In this document: positions 30,485 through 42,400 of the stretch, piece after piece | Layout: each line of letters begins with the position of its first letter | How positions within the stretch are numbered: the stretch's first letter is position 1 | Source of the DNA: Tritrichomonas foetus | Taxonomy: Eukaryota > Parabasalia > Tritrichomonadida > Tritrichomonadidae | Reading direction: 5' to 3' | Assembly: GCA_001839685.1 (NCBI GenBank) | Contig: MLAK01000871.1 | Coordinates: 88,939 to 152,938 of the forward strand | DNA: 64,000 nucleotides | Program-made: the position numbers and the translations under genes | The notes under the pieces: generated by a model | The model's input: the letters and a program-made list of their open reading frames with translations, nothing else | What the model was told of the DNA's origin: nothing | Databases searched by the model: none

Positions 30485-31957
30485 ATGAGCAAAACAGAAA
30501 AAGCAGGAAGAAACAAACAAACAAAACCAAGACCACCAACAGCAACAGTTGGTCTTTTTGACATGCTTAATCAAGCTCTTTCTGAATTTGTCCATACGGA
30601 ACATATTAATCCAGCAAAATTCGTAGATACAGTCGATCAATCAATTGCGAATAAGAAAGCAAATCCAGGGGCAATGGATCCGATCATTTTTGCCTTTTCA
30701 CCGGTTTCTTCCCCGCCCGATGGAATTTTTGTGAAATACGTCGAACTTTTACGAACTCGTTATTTAAAAAGCCTTGCACAAATTTTCTGTTCACGAGCGG
30801 CAGATTTTTGGCGATTTCATCGTTTTATGTCCAAGCAAGCAACAAAATCTCCTGAATTATTCGACTTCCTCTGCTCTCTAGCACAAGCTTCAGCCGAAAC
30901 CGAACCTCAACTCCTTGCCGGACTTTTTATGAAGAACGTTTTTTCAATTTACAGTCCTTTTTTAAACGATAGGAAATTATTACCTCATATTGTATCGCTA
31001 ATTTTTGCCCATACTGAATCAGATGAATCAGCAAGGGATAACCGAGTCAACCAAATCCTCGAATGCTGTCCAGATGAAGAAACGCAATATGTTATTTTAT
31101 CGCATACTGTCATGCAAGAAAGAATTTTTTCCTCTCGGCTATGTGAACTATATGCTGGATATGTTGAAAGGGGCCTACAAAATCCCGATTATCAGCCTTA
31201 CTCAGTTCACATATTAAGATACCTTGCACCAATTAATAACGATCTCCTTCAGAAATATATGGAAAAAATATCTACATTAGTTACTGATACTCGATCAACT
31301 ATGCAAACCGCATTAGTTCAACTTCTCGTTGACGCAAGTCAAGAACAACTTTTATCGAAGTTAATTGAAAACACTTCTGCACTTGATGTTCTTTCTTTAG
31401 CTTTACATTTAGTGTCAGAGCTTGGTTCAATATCATCTCCTTTACTTCTTCAGCTTTTCAAGAAAATTGGAAGTGCCAATATCGAACAGGTGTGTACAGA
31501 AAGATGTACTGTTGATTCGCCAGTCGGACCAATTCAACTTGGACGCCTTACAAACACATGGAATAGTGCTGCTGTTAATTCTACAGTAATCACTCATATA
31601 CAAACTTTACCTTTACAACAATGGGATGTGGAATTTGCACTTTGTAAGCTTTTGCTAAAGCAGCCAATGGATTCAACATCTGCACAGATTTGGCAGCAAC
31701 TCTTTGCAACACTTTCGCCACAATTTGGTGAGTTAATGCGTGATGAAGAAATGACAGAAGTTATTTTCGATATCGTTGGGTTCTACTTAGTGGCAACACT
31801 TGATATCGACCTGTTTGAAAAACTCCAAAGCTCACTCGAACCAGTTATAACTGTCGCTAAAGAAAAGTGTAAAGCAGCATGCACAAAATTCTTGACGAAA
31901 ATTGCCGAGCTTGGCCCACGGTTTAAGCAACTAGTCAATAATCTTATTTTGGTTTAA
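30485..31957 (+). CDS. Hypothetical all-helical (ARM/HEAT-like) protein, 490 aa
   Basis: A basic N-terminus (MSKTEKAGRNKQTKPRPP) precedes about 470 residues of repeated amphipathic helices, such as LKSLAQIFCSRAADFWRFH, LPHIVSLIFAHTESDESARD and STMQTALVQLLVDASQEQLL. The pattern suggests an alpha-solenoid scaffold, but no repeat signature is clear enough to name a family. There is no transmembrane segment or catalytic motif. The ATG at 30485 is the first in frame and codon use matches real genes here. Possibly cytoskeletal or trafficking-related; function unknown. Confidence 0.75.
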   Translation: MSKTEKAGRNKQTKPRPPTATVGLFDMLNQALSEFVHTEHINPAKFVDTVDQSIANKKANPGAMDPIIFAFSPVSSPPDGIFVKYVELLRTRYLKSLAQIFCSRAADFWRFHRFMSKQATKSPELFDFLCSLAQASAETEPQLLAGLFMKNVFSIYSPFLNDRKLLPHIVSLIFAHTESDESARDNRVNQILECCPDEETQYVILSHTVMQERIFSSRLCELYAGYVERGLQNPDYQPYSVHILRYLAPINNDLLQKYMEKISTLVTDTRSTMQTALVQLLVDASQEQLLSKLIENTSALDVLSLALHLVSELGSISSPLLLQLFKKIGSANIEQVCTERCTVDSPVGPIQLGRLTNTWNSAAVNSTVITHIQTLPLQQWDVEFALCKLLLKQPMDSTSAQIWQQLFATLSPQFGELMRDEEMTEVIFDIVGFYLVATLDIDLFEKLQSSLEPVITVAKEKCKAACTKFLTKIAELGPRFKQLVNNLILV

Positions 31958-32040
31958 TATACAAATTTTGATCCTTTTTATTAAAAAAAACATAAAATTT
32001 ATATTCTATGATTTGTTTGGAAACTGTTAATTTAGATGTA
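31958..32040. other. 3' flank of the 30485 gene
   Basis: AT-rich spacer with nothing of note before the minisatellite. Confidence 0.3.
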
Positions 32041-32830
32041 TGTAGGAATTCTATCAAGATGTAGTAACTCTATCAAGATGTAGGAATTCTATCAAGATGT
32101 ANNNNNNNNNNNNNNNNNNNNNNNNNNNNNNNNNNNNNNNNNNNNNNNNNNNNNNNNNNNNNNNNNNNNNNNNNNNNNNNNNNNNNNNNNNNNNNNNNNN
32201 NNNNNNNNNNNNNNNNNNNNNNNNNNNNNNNNNNNNNNNNNNNNNNNNNNNNNNNNNNNNNNNNNNNNNNNNNNNNNNNNNNNNNNNNNNNNNNNNNNNN
32301 NNNNNNNNNNNNNNNNNNNNNNNNNNNNNNNNNNNNNNNNNNNNNNNNNNNNNNNNNNNNNNNNNNNNNNNNNNNNNNNNNNNNNNNNNNNNNNNNNNNN
32401 NNNNNNNNNNNNNNNNNNNNNNNNNNNNNNNNNNNNNNNNNNNNNNNNNNNNNNNNNNNNNNNNNNNNNNNNNNNNNNNNNNNNNNNNNNNNNNNNNNNN
32501 NNNNNNNNNNNNNNNNNNNNNNNNNNNNNNNNNNNNNNNNNNNNNNNNNNNNNNNNNNNNNNNNNNNNNNNNNNNNNNNNNNNNNNNNNNNNNNNNNNNN
32601 NNNNNNNNNNNNNNNNNNNNNNNNNNNNNNNNNNNNNNNNNNNNNNNNNNNNNNNNNNNNNNNNNNNNNNNNNNNNNNNNNNNNNNNNNNNNNNNNNNNN
32701 NNNNNNNNNNNNNNNNNNNNNNNNNNNNNNNNNNNNNNNNNNNNNNNNNNNNNNNNNNNNNNNNNNNNNNNNNNNNNNNNNNNNNNNNNNNNNNAGATGT
32801 AGGAATTCTATCAAGATGTAAGAATACTTT
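32041..32830. repeat. 19-bp minisatellite with an N gap
   Basis: The unit is GTAGGAATTCTATCAAGAT. About three copies are visible before and two after a run of 693 N (32102-32794), so the gap lies inside the array. No coding sense. Confidence 0.88.
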
Positions 32831-32925
32831 TCAGCAACAAATCTAATAATAGACGATAATATTTCTAATCAAACATTTATATTTATTACCATAAAAACAA
32901 TCATTTTTTCATATATTTTTTTTGC

Positions 32926-33741
32926 TTAAGAGCTTATAAAGTTTTTATGGAACTCTTCGTACTTGCTCATTAGCCTTTTTATGGAAATAATTGCGTTTCT
33001 TGCAGGCTCACTGTTAAAAAGGTGGAGCATTCTGTCACTGTCGATGAGGTCGCATGAAAACTTCCAGTGAATACTATACTGCGTGATACCAATTGGCCAG
33101 AGGCTATTTCCAATTGCCATATTGTTGTAATGGTCCATTGCTTTTTTAAAGTTAAGCTTTTTCAGCTCGTTGGCAATTTCCTGAGTTTCAACTGAAATGT
33201 CACGTGAGAGGCTATGCGAATTGAGTCCCTCAAAAAGTGGCTGTAAAGAGAAGATGCAATACCACATGATAATCACTTCATTCTTTTTCTGAGCAAGTTC
33301 ATCATCAGGTAGAGCAAATAAACGTTCCCTCCACTCGTTAATGATTCCTTTGAAAAATTTGACAGCATGATTATCATCTTCTTGTTCTTCATAAACTGAA
33401 GGGTCTGTCATTAAAGTTCTGAGGTCCTTGCTACTGTCTACTTGTCTTTTGAGGTTACTGATGATTCGCGCCCAGGAATCTGTATATTGGACATTCACTT
33501 TTTTGGCTGTTTCTTCGTCGAATTCTGTAGGAAGGATTTCGTAGGCCTCCTGTAAAATTTTCTGTCGTTTTTGTCGTTCTTCTTCCTCTTTTTGTCGAAT
33601 TTCTTCTTCAATTTTCATTTGTCTCAATTTTTCGGCATCCACTCCAGGATTCACATTTGAGCGATCCAATGGCATTTGTCTTCGAGCGTTTTCGATCTGT
33701 TTCTTTGCCCTTGCTTTGAGAGCAGATAATGAGTTGAGCAT
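32926..33741 (-). CDS. PRP18: Pre-mRNA-splicing factor 18
   Basis: 271 residues. Prp18 acts in the second catalytic step of splicing, with Slu7, in the spliceosome. The N-terminal third is a charged coiled coil (KIEEEIRQKEEEERQKRQKI, about 43-62). The C-terminal Prp18 domain has a helical bundle and the strongly conserved loop region: YNNMAIGNSLWPIGITQYSI (about 206-225), close to YLxMAIGNAPWPIGVT in other eukaryotes, followed by NSEPARNAIISIKRLMSKYE. The frame opens at TTG 33744, so the ATG at 33741 is the start. Its presence implies working spliceosomes even though the genes in this window show no introns. Confidence 0.92.
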   Translation of the reverse strand: MLNSLSALKARAKKQIENARRQMPLDRSNVNPGVDAEKLRQMKIEEEIRQKEEEERQKRQKILQEAYEILPTEFDEETAKKVNVQYTDSWARIISNLKRQVDSSKDLRTLMTDPSVYEEQEDDNHAVKFFKGIINEWRERLFALPDDELAQKKNEVIIMWYCIFSLQPLFEGLNSHSLSRDISVETQEIANELKKLNFKKAMDHYNNMAIGNSLWPIGITQYSIHWKFSCDLIDSDRMLHLFNSEPARNAIISIKRLMSKYEEFHKNFISS

Positions 33742-34294
33742 CAAACAATTTTCTAACTTTTTGATAAACTATCGTTTTTCACTCAAACCTGACTATTTAA
33801 ATAATATAAAATGAGAGGTTGAGGTCATTAATTAACCTAAAAACAACTTTTTCTTATTTCAGAATACTCAATACCAAAGTTATGAAAAAAATTACAAAAT
33901 AGAGAAAAAGATTTAATATACTGCAAAATCAACTTTTTGTGGCATTTTCCATTTTGGGAATCATATTGCCAAAATGTCTTGATAATTTATTATATACTTT
34001 TACACATTTAAAATAATTCCTATTTTACATCTTGTCAAGATCAAATTCGCAAGGTTTAAGTTGTTAGATGAATTGTTATTCATATCATTATCATTGTTGT
34101 TTATATCATTATTATTGCTTTATAAATTCACTAATTATAGCATTCAAAAAGAAATAAAAACAATCAATTCAAGTTATCCCTACGAAACAATATTTTTACT
34201 AAACAAAATAATATTCAAACATATGTATAAAACTAGTTAATTTTCTAAATATATAAAATTACATAATCATGATATAATATATAAAATTACATAA
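33742..34294. other. AT-rich spacer
   Basis: Contains the promoter of PRP18 and the 3' flank of the giant helical protein gene. Near the end, TATATAAAATTACATAATCATGATATAAT occurs twice in tandem (about 34250-34308). Confidence 0.4.
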
Positions 34295-37200
34295 TCATGA
34301 TATAATATTAGATTCGCATAAAATTGAAAGACTTTCAAGATCATTTGTACTTTCAAATAATTCAAGAAGTTTCTTATCTGTAACTCGATTTTCAATCATT
34401 GCTTGAATGATTTCAATATTTTTCTTTGACATATCATTATTCATTTTCACCATTGCCTTCACTATCATTTTCACACATAAGAAAACGTTTATCTGTAAAG
34501 GTGCATTTAAGAAATCATTGGAAATAAAGGCTGTCATTAGTTGATCTGGCGCCATTTGCTTCAAGACTTGTTTCATTGTTGATACTGTATCACACATGTA
34601 TCGTGGTGAATAAGCCAAAAGTGAAGCAATTCGATCACACAGTTCAAGTTTTGCTAAATCTACATTCAATGTATTAAACATTTGACACAATTCATTATTA
34701 TTTAGACGATAGACGTCTTTAATTATGTTGTATGATGAATGAGTGCCATTTTGAATAACATTGTTTAAATATTTAAAGGAATCTTTGTCAATAACACTTA
34801 ATGAAAGTACAGATTCCTCAACAAAGGGAAATCTTTTATCGTACAAATTAGTTGAAATCAAATCGAAACCTTTAAATAACAATTCATAAAAAACTGGAGG
34901 CATTAGCTTAATCAATCTGTTTTTATCACTTTTGCTTAAAATTAAATCATATTTATTTTTGGAGTCTAAAAGAATTGCAATGAGTTCACGAGAATAAGAT
35001 GGGGGTTTGTTAGCAATAAAATTGAATAATTTGTCTAATCGGTCGTTTGTAAATCCAGAGTATTCTTTTTGTTCATTCAAAGTGAGCTTAACTGTCAAAT
35101 AATAAGAATAAAGAGGATGACCAGGTGGAATCTGTTGAATTATTTCAAGGAACTGTTCACGTGAAAAATCAATGCAATTTAGGAAATAGAATATAAATAA
35201 ATCACAATTTCGACTTGTTACTATCAATTGAACAATAGAATTCGAAATCGACCATTCATATTCTTTTTCGTTCTCTTTCTCTTTTTCGTTCACATCTAGA
35301 TTTAATTCACCTGTTTCATTCATATTTCCATTGTTTTTAGTTTTTTCGCAAGAGCTAGAGTTATCGTTAGTGTTGGAGTTGATTTGTGTGATTTTTTTTA
35401 TTCTTGTTTTGATTTTTACATCAGTGTTGATGTAGTCTTTAATTACATCAACATTTGGTGGAAAGTTGAATTGTTCGTGATGGCTTATAGGAAGGCTGGG
35501 AAGCAAGTTTTGTGAAAGAATATGTAAACAATCAGGTAGAAACATCGAATTCGCATCATTTTTCATAATTTCAAATATTTCCTCGATTTTGGTGATTGAA
35601 AAGTAAGGAATTTCACCAAATCTTGAAGAATCAATTGAAATAATAGATTCAATGACAAGTTTATCTAATCCGGTCAATGTTTTAACGGCTTGAAGAAGAT
35701 TAAATTCAGATGCAGTTTGAATACCAAGCTCAATTGCAGTTCTTTCAATTAAATCTAACTGATTTGAATCAAGTTCATTGTATTTCGTGTTTTTAATGAA
35801 AGAAAAATAAAGTGCAACAGAAATTAAAGAATAGTCAGAGTTTCTATTCACACTCAAAAGGGACGGCCACTCCTTTAAATCAATATGTAGATTTTTCCTT
35901 CTTGCATAACTGAAAAACGCTGCAACAAATTTTTCATCATCAGAAATTTCAATTGCATATTTCTCTATTTCACTCCACTTACTAACTCTCTCATTATTAT
36001 CCAAATTTTCATTTGTTTCTTTATTTGATACCTGAATTGATTCAATTGAACGATCAGAAAACCAAAGGAAAGTGAAGAGTTCGGTTCGTGATGGGGAAGA
36101 ACTATTGTATGGATTAAATGGAACTGCAGGATTTGGTTTTTCAACAATTGTTTCAGGTTGAATGTTTTCCATGGAAGCGTATTCATATCCCAAAGAAATA
36201 GAATCATCAAACTTAAATGTGAAATCACCGGCACGTGAATATTTCCTTTGTTTCCGCTTCACTGAGAATGTTTTTGGATATAAATGAATAACTTCTTTAT
36301 GAATATCATCTAACTTTTCTAATTCCGCTTTAATATTAGATAATGTAGATATATAATCGAAATCATCGCGTGTAATCATCCATTCATCGAATTCATATAT
36401 TTCCATACATTTTTCAACATATTCATGATTATTTTTAAGTGCAAGGAAACTTTTATGTGGTTCAGCATTTTCATTCGTGATCAAATCAAGAATAATGAGG
36501 ATTTCACCGTTTGTGTCTGCGGCGACTTCCAAATATTCCTTCAATTTTAGCAAATTTTCCCATGGGATAGTTTGGACGGCAGTTAAAGCGATGATTTCGG
36601 CATGTGAAAAGGGTAATGCTCTATCAAAAAAGTGAAGAATTGCACTTTGGATTCGTGAATCAAATTTGATATCTTTTAACTTGAGCAAAAGCTGACAGGT
36701 GGTATCTGTAAAGCATGATGCAAATATTCGAGCAATGTTAATCAGGCCAATGATGTTTTCGGTTTTAAGTTTAATTTCATTCACTGATAAAACAATAAGT
36801 TTTAATGAATTTTCGATAATTTTACCAAAAGTTGATTCTGGAAAGCTTTCACTGATGATTTCAAGCAGCTGTGGCATTTTTTCACTGTATCTAGCCCAAT
36901 TATTAGAAATGAGTGGAATGAGAGATTTCATATTACTATCAAGCTCAAATCCTAAAGCTTTAATACCTTCCAAAATTATTGGAATAGCTCTAGAAAACAC
37001 TTGCATATAGATATGTGATGATATTGGATTATTATTTGAAGAATTTGATTCATCTTTTTGGTCATATGATGAATCAAAATGTGGAATAAAAGACGCTGGA
37101 AAAGATGAAGAATTAAACGGCATGTAAATAGATCTCTTAGGGGAATTTGAAGGTGAATTTGGTGCAGACTGTTGAGCATTTTCATTGTCTATAATTTGGC

Positions 37201-38716
37201 GTGTAAGTGATTCTGCAATTGCCTCGGTTGCAATTGGATATGAAGCTGATGGAATCATATTTGCATCAAGCAATTCAATAATAAAAGAAGGATCCAAGTT
37301 ATGGAAAATACTTAAATAATAAGAGGAATCTTCAAACCAGTTTAATTCTGCGTAAGGTAGTTCAATTCTCATTTTTTGAATGAATTTTGACAGTTTTGAG
37401 ACAACCGAAGGGTGTGGCTCCTTCAAAAATCCGAGAATAATATCAATAAGTTTCATGGGAAGCATATCAATGAGAAAAACATTCCAGTCAATGTGATTAA
37501 ACAGTCTGAGGATTTGTAACTGTTCAACGAAATAGCGTGGAAGTGGATGAAGGCATAGATCAAGTAAATTTTTGGCTTCTTGAGGTGCGATTAAAAAAAA
37601 ATCATTAAAACATTTTTGTAAAAAATTTAAAACTGCCACATATAAAAGAGGATCTCTTAAAATTGCTTGCTTCTTTAAATACTCGATAAGACCAACTGGT
37701 AGCTTTCTTCGTATAACGAAACAAGCAGACAATTTGATGATTGAAACTTGGAGAGTTGTTGGCAAATCTAGATTGAAAACTAAAAATTTCTGAAGCTCTC
37801 TTTGAGAAATCATTTCAAATTTTGATAGTGATGCTGATAAATCAATTAAAGCAGCTTTATGGGAAACTGTGCATTTATTTGAAGCGAGAAGTTCATTCAT
37901 CGCATTTAAAATGGCTTTCCAAGAATTAAATTGTGACAAAAGTGGAGGAATAAACATTCTATCTGCTATTAATTGAACAATTTCTATACCAGCTGAAATA
38001 TCTGATGAATTTGATGAATTCAAAGATTCAACAATTCTATCACGTAATAAATTAACATCAACAATAACATAGGTTGGCCAGTGTGGAATGAACTCTTTGA
38101 GAAATTGCAAGTTTGCATCTCGCGCAACAATGGGGAAAAGTTCATCTGGATCTTTCATACATAAAAATGAAACAACTTTTGGAATGGATGAATTCACCAA
38201 AAATTTCACAATCGAGGCAACGTTGCTTACAGTCAATTCTGCACGCAAAAGAACCCATACATCTTGTGCCAACTTCGTTAGTAATGCCGGCTTGGAACTC
38301 ATAAGCATGCAATGGCATGTCCCTATATGAATTATTCGCTGTGATGGAGGAATCGAGCAAATCGTGTTGGTGAAGAAATTAAAAATAATTGCCTGCGCGT
38401 TGGGCTGAAGCGTGGAAACGGCGTCGAAAAAATTATACGAATTTAATAATGAATCTGGCGAAAAAGCAGAAATTAATGACGACCAGTGGCCTAAAAATGA
38501 CTCGGCTTGTAGGCGCATCTTCAAATTACTATGACTGAGGAACGGTAAAACGGTATTCATCATTGAAATAAGCAAATCGGATTGATATTTCGAATTGAGT
38601 GGATCGAAATGGACAACGGTAAGCGAATGCGTGATATCATAGAATATTTGTTCTGTCCTTTTGACATCACTCTCTTTGAAGGCTGTGCTTAACGATCTCA
38701 GAAGGCGCGATGTCAT
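34295..38716 (-). CDS. Very large helical protein of unknown function, 1473 aa
   Basis: The whole length is made of amphipathic helices typical of HEAT/ARM-like alpha-solenoids (for example QSDLLISMMNTVLPFLSHSN, LKMRLQAESFLGHWSSLISA, HPSVVSKLSKFIQKMRIELP), with Ser/Asn-rich linkers near residues 500-540 and 1070-1110. There is no catalytic motif, signal peptide or membrane helix. Upstream codons in frame start only with TTG at 38767, so I take the first ATG at 38716 (MTSRLLRSLSTAFKESDVKR). I do not recognise the family; it may be a lineage-specific scaffold. Two copies of CACTTTTTCATAAG lie upstream. Confidence 0.8.
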   Translation of the reverse strand: MTSRLLRSLSTAFKESDVKRTEQIFYDITHSLTVVHFDPLNSKYQSDLLISMMNTVLPFLSHSNLKMRLQAESFLGHWSSLISAFSPDSLLNSYNFFDAVSTLQPNAQAIIFNFFTNTICSIPPSQRIIHIGTCHCMLMSSKPALLTKLAQDVWVLLRAELTVSNVASIVKFLVNSSIPKVVSFLCMKDPDELFPIVARDANLQFLKEFIPHWPTYVIVDVNLLRDRIVESLNSSNSSDISAGIEIVQLIADRMFIPPLLSQFNSWKAILNAMNELLASNKCTVSHKAALIDLSASLSKFEMISQRELQKFLVFNLDLPTTLQVSIIKLSACFVIRRKLPVGLIEYLKKQAILRDPLLYVAVLNFLQKCFNDFFLIAPQEAKNLLDLCLHPLPRYFVEQLQILRLFNHIDWNVFLIDMLPMKLIDIILGFLKEPHPSVVSKLSKFIQKMRIELPYAELNWFEDSSYYLSIFHNLDPSFIIELLDANMIPSASYPIATEAIAESLTRQIIDNENAQQSAPNSPSNSPKRSIYMPFNSSSFPASFIPHFDSSYDQKDESNSSNNNPISSHIYMQVFSRAIPIILEGIKALGFELDSNMKSLIPLISNNWARYSEKMPQLLEIISESFPESTFGKIIENSLKLIVLSVNEIKLKTENIIGLINIARIFASCFTDTTCQLLLKLKDIKFDSRIQSAILHFFDRALPFSHAEIIALTAVQTIPWENLLKLKEYLEVAADTNGEILIILDLITNENAEPHKSFLALKNNHEYVEKCMEIYEFDEWMITRDDFDYISTLSNIKAELEKLDDIHKEVIHLYPKTFSVKRKQRKYSRAGDFTFKFDDSISLGYEYASMENIQPETIVEKPNPAVPFNPYNSSSPSRTELFTFLWFSDRSIESIQVSNKETNENLDNNERVSKWSEIEKYAIEISDDEKFVAAFFSYARRKNLHIDLKEWPSLLSVNRNSDYSLISVALYFSFIKNTKYNELDSNQLDLIERTAIELGIQTASEFNLLQAVKTLTGLDKLVIESIISIDSSRFGEIPYFSITKIEEIFEIMKNDANSMFLPDCLHILSQNLLPSLPISHHEQFNFPPNVDVIKDYINTDVKIKTRIKKITQINSNTNDNSSSCEKTKNNGNMNETGELNLDVNEKEKENEKEYEWSISNSIVQLIVTSRNCDLFIFYFLNCIDFSREQFLEIIQQIPPGHPLYSYYLTVKLTLNEQKEYSGFTNDRLDKLFNFIANKPPSYSRELIAILLDSKNKYDLILSKSDKNRLIKLMPPVFYELLFKGFDLISTNLYDKRFPFVEESVLSLSVIDKDSFKYLNNVIQNGTHSSYNIIKDVYRLNNNELCQMFNTLNVDLAKLELCDRIASLLAYSPRYMCDTVSTMKQVLKQMAPDQLMTAFISNDFLNAPLQINVFLCVKMIVKAMVKMNNDMSKKNIEIIQAMIENRVTDKKLLELFESTNDLESLSILCESNIIS

Positions 38717-39464
38717 TGAGTTATTTTTTTTGGTGTTTTTATTTTCACTAGGGTTGAACTTTTTCAATGAAAATGATTTTCTTATTTATGTCACTTTTTC
38801 ATAAGATGTTATTTAATATTTTCAATGTAGGTGCCACTTTTTCATAAGTGTTTTTAATTTTTTTATTTTCATATTTTTGCAAGATTCAACAATATCTTTT
38901 TTTTCTCATAGAAATTTGATTGTTTGACTAAAATAACACATTAAAGTTGGGGAGCAATGAATTTCAGAGTATTACATGGTTTATATAAATTGAAGTTCAA
39001 TTTATTGAATTTTTGAAAAGATTTTTTGTATATCATCCCTTTTGTCATATCATTTGGAATTTTCAGAATCAAAAAAAAGACTTTTAAGCGGATATTTTAC
39101 GATAGAAAACTTATGTAAATCTTTTCATTTGTATTTCTTGATCAATAGACACTATGATTTAATATATTTTGGTTCAGAACCATTAATATCTCCCAATAAA
39201 ATGAGTTTCTTATTTTAGCTTTATCTAATGATGGAATACTCAATTGAATATTCTATACATCATTCAAATTTTTCTATGAAAGTTCAATTTAATCATCCTA
39301 TTTTAGGGGTTAGTGTTCGAATTACCACTGACTCTTTATTTTTCCTTACTTTGAAAAATATGGTCAACTTTGACAGGATTTTTAGAAGTCAAATTTTTCA
39401 CCATTACATGACTTCAAAAAATCACCAGACAAAAAATTCAAATTTATTTTCATAATTAAAGTGA
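38717..39464. other. Divergent promoter region of the giant helical gene and SKI2
   Basis: About 750 bp of AT-rich sequence. Apart from the CACTTTTTCATAAG pair I see nothing coding; the short frame at 39228-39455 is low-complexity and not supported. Confidence 0.35.
38792..38850. promoter_or_regulatory. Repeated CACTTTTTCATAAG motif
   Basis: Exact copies at 38792-38805 and 38835-38848, the second extended to the imperfect palindrome CACTTTTTCATAAGTG. They lie 76 and 119 bp upstream of the ATG at 38716. A similar CACTTTTACGAAG lies about 40 bp upstream of the roadblock gene (30159-30171). A regulatory role is inferred from repetition and position only. Confidence 0.35.
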
Positions 39465-42400
39465 ATGACTCAGAATAAAGCCGACGAATTATTTCAAGAA
39501 GCATTAGAATTAATAAATCCTATTGCCGAAAAATATACCAAACTTTTCGAGCCTCCAACACTTCCATATAAAATCGCACCATTTTCTTACCTCGGTCTTG
39601 GTGAATTTCCACTCGAAGACCAACCTTTTGAAGCTGACATTCTTAAATTCGTTCCTACTTTACCAACAATGACAATCGAACCCAAGCGCGATTTAATTAC
39701 TGGCGAGATTATTTCTTACCAAAATTTGCCTCTTTCAACGCTCCCATCCGACTCATCCGACATCAACAGACAAATTGGAGATATCGACGACTATCATCGC
39801 GGAAATAAGCAAAATGTTCCATTTTTCCCAGGCGTCAGTGTAGATTCAAAATCAGCTTCAATTGATTTCGCGCCGCTTTTACAGTCACTTGATACCGGAA
39901 TGAATTTGCTGACAACTCCATTTTCGAAAGATACGGATAATGCAGAAGCTCTGGAGCCACTTCCCGAACTTCCCATTGGCGAACAAACGGTCGTCCAGAA
40001 TCCCCGCGATCTTCCAGAGGAATCTCAAGGCATTCAGTTTCATGCGATCAACGATAAATATGATATCGAAAATCTTAAGAAAGATGTTCCAAATATGGCC
40101 TGTGAATTTAACTATCAGCTTGATGAGTTTCAAGCAAGGTCTATCTACAGGCTCGAGCGAAATGAATGTGTTTTCGTTTCAGCTCCAACCTCAGCGGGTA
40201 AAACTGTTGTTGCCCAATATGCTATTGCTTTATGTCGTTCCCACAAAATGCGAGCTTTATATACTTCACCAATTAAAGCTTTATCAAATCAAAAATTCCG
40301 AGACTTCTCGCGACAATTTGGTGATGTTGGAATTATGACAGGTGATGTTTCAATCAATCGAGAAGCATCAGTACTTATCATGACTACAGAAATTCTTCGA
40401 TCAATGCTTTATCGTGGTGCTGATATTTTACGTGATGTTGAATGCGTCATTTTTGATGAATGCCACTACATCGCAAATGACGAGCGTGGTGTTGTTTGGG
40501 AAGAAAGTATTATTTTAATGCCACCTCATATCAATATGGTTTTTCTCTCAGCAACTGTTCCAAATGCTGTCGAAATTGCTTCATGGATTGCCCGAACAAA
40601 ACTAAGGCCTGTATATGTGGAAATGCACACAGAAAGACCAGTTCCACTTTCTCACTCACTTTACGTTGGTGGAAGGATCATCACCATGCAAGATCCAGCA
40701 GCTAAAAAGAAAGGATTCAATGGCGACAGTTATCAAAGAGCTAAAAACTGCATGCCTGAGAAACGACTTGGTAAAAATGGAAAACCGTTGAATCCTTTAT
40801 GGAATGGAAAGTTTTGGGGTGATTTAACTCGTACTCTTAAAGATAAAGACCTTCTTCCTGCACTCATGTTTTCATTCTCTCAAGCAAACTGTGAGAAATT
40901 TGCAGTTATGGCAGCAAAAGGTAATCCTTTAATTAACAAACAACAGCAAGGTTATGTTATTTCTTACTTCAATCGAATGATTGCACGTTTACCTCCACAA
41001 GATAGACATTTGCCGCAAATTTCCCAAATGTTCGATCTTTTGAAATATGGTATTGGTGTTCATCATGCTGGTGTTTTACCAATTCTAAAAGAAATCGTTG
41101 AAATTTTGTTGGCTGATGGCTATTTAAAGATGCTTTTCTGTACATCAACTTTTGCTATGGGTATCAATGTACCTGTTCGTACTTGTTGCTTCACCAATTT
41201 AAGGAAATTCAATGGAAAAGAATTTGTCGAAATCACAAAAACTGAATACCTTCAAATGAGTGGAAGAGCTGGTCGTAGAGGGTTAGATAAAGTAGGTACA
41301 ACAGTTCTAGTTGTTTCAGATGAACTTCCTGAAGAACAATATTTAAGAAATCTTTTCAACGGTGAAGCAGAAAAACTACAATCGCAATTCTATATTCGAT
41401 TCAACATGGTTTTAAGCATGATTCGCGTCCAAGGTATGAAAATGGTTGATTTACTTAAAAGAAGTTTGTCTGCAAATGCTATTCAATCTCAAGTGCCTGA
41501 TTTCCAAAGACGTATTGCACGTCTTGAAGAACAGAAACAAAGAATTGCTAAAATTGATTGTTCAATTGGCGATATTGAAGACATTACACCTTTAACAAAT
41601 AATGTTCAAGAATTGATTAAATTGAATAAAATTATCATAGAAAAGAATAAAGAATACTTTGAAAAGACTCTACTTCCAAATAGTATAGTCTTATTTACAA
41701 ATGATACGAAATGTGATGTTTCAATACTCGAAAAAATCGAAAATGAAGGACGTAGAAAGAAATTTACACTTTATACTGGAACAGGTCACAGACATCTTGT
41801 AAATTTAGATAAAATACACACTATTCACCTTTTGGCCCCACCACCACAAAATCAGAAATTACTACTTGATGAAAATAAGAAACGATTTATTTCCGAATTT
41901 ACTGTCGATAAAATAACTTCTTATTCAGAATTCTTTAAGAAGAATAAGAATCCAGATTTTCTTGAAGACGCATCACGTCATAAAGAGTTACTTCTTTTAA
42001 TCATGCAATCAAAATGTTTCACTTGTGCTCAATTTTCTGAACACTATAACATTTCACATGAATCATATACACTTGATCAACAAATTACAACACTTAAGAA
42101 TTCATGCAAAGATGAGAAAATTGAACTAATTCCACTTCTCCAGTGTTACATTAATATGCTCATCGATATGGACTATATTTCACATGAACAGGTCATAAAT
42201 GTTAAAGGTCGAATCAGCATTGAAATAGGTGGAACAGCCCATGAAATCATTTCTACCGAACTTCTTTTTGGAAACTTCTTCGATGATTGTACGCCAGAAG
42301 AGATTGCTGCTTTAACAAGTTGTTTAGTTGCACAGAGACAGGGTAAGAAGAATGAATCAGATGAATATTTGCCAAATCTTCAACCTAAAATTGAAGCAAT

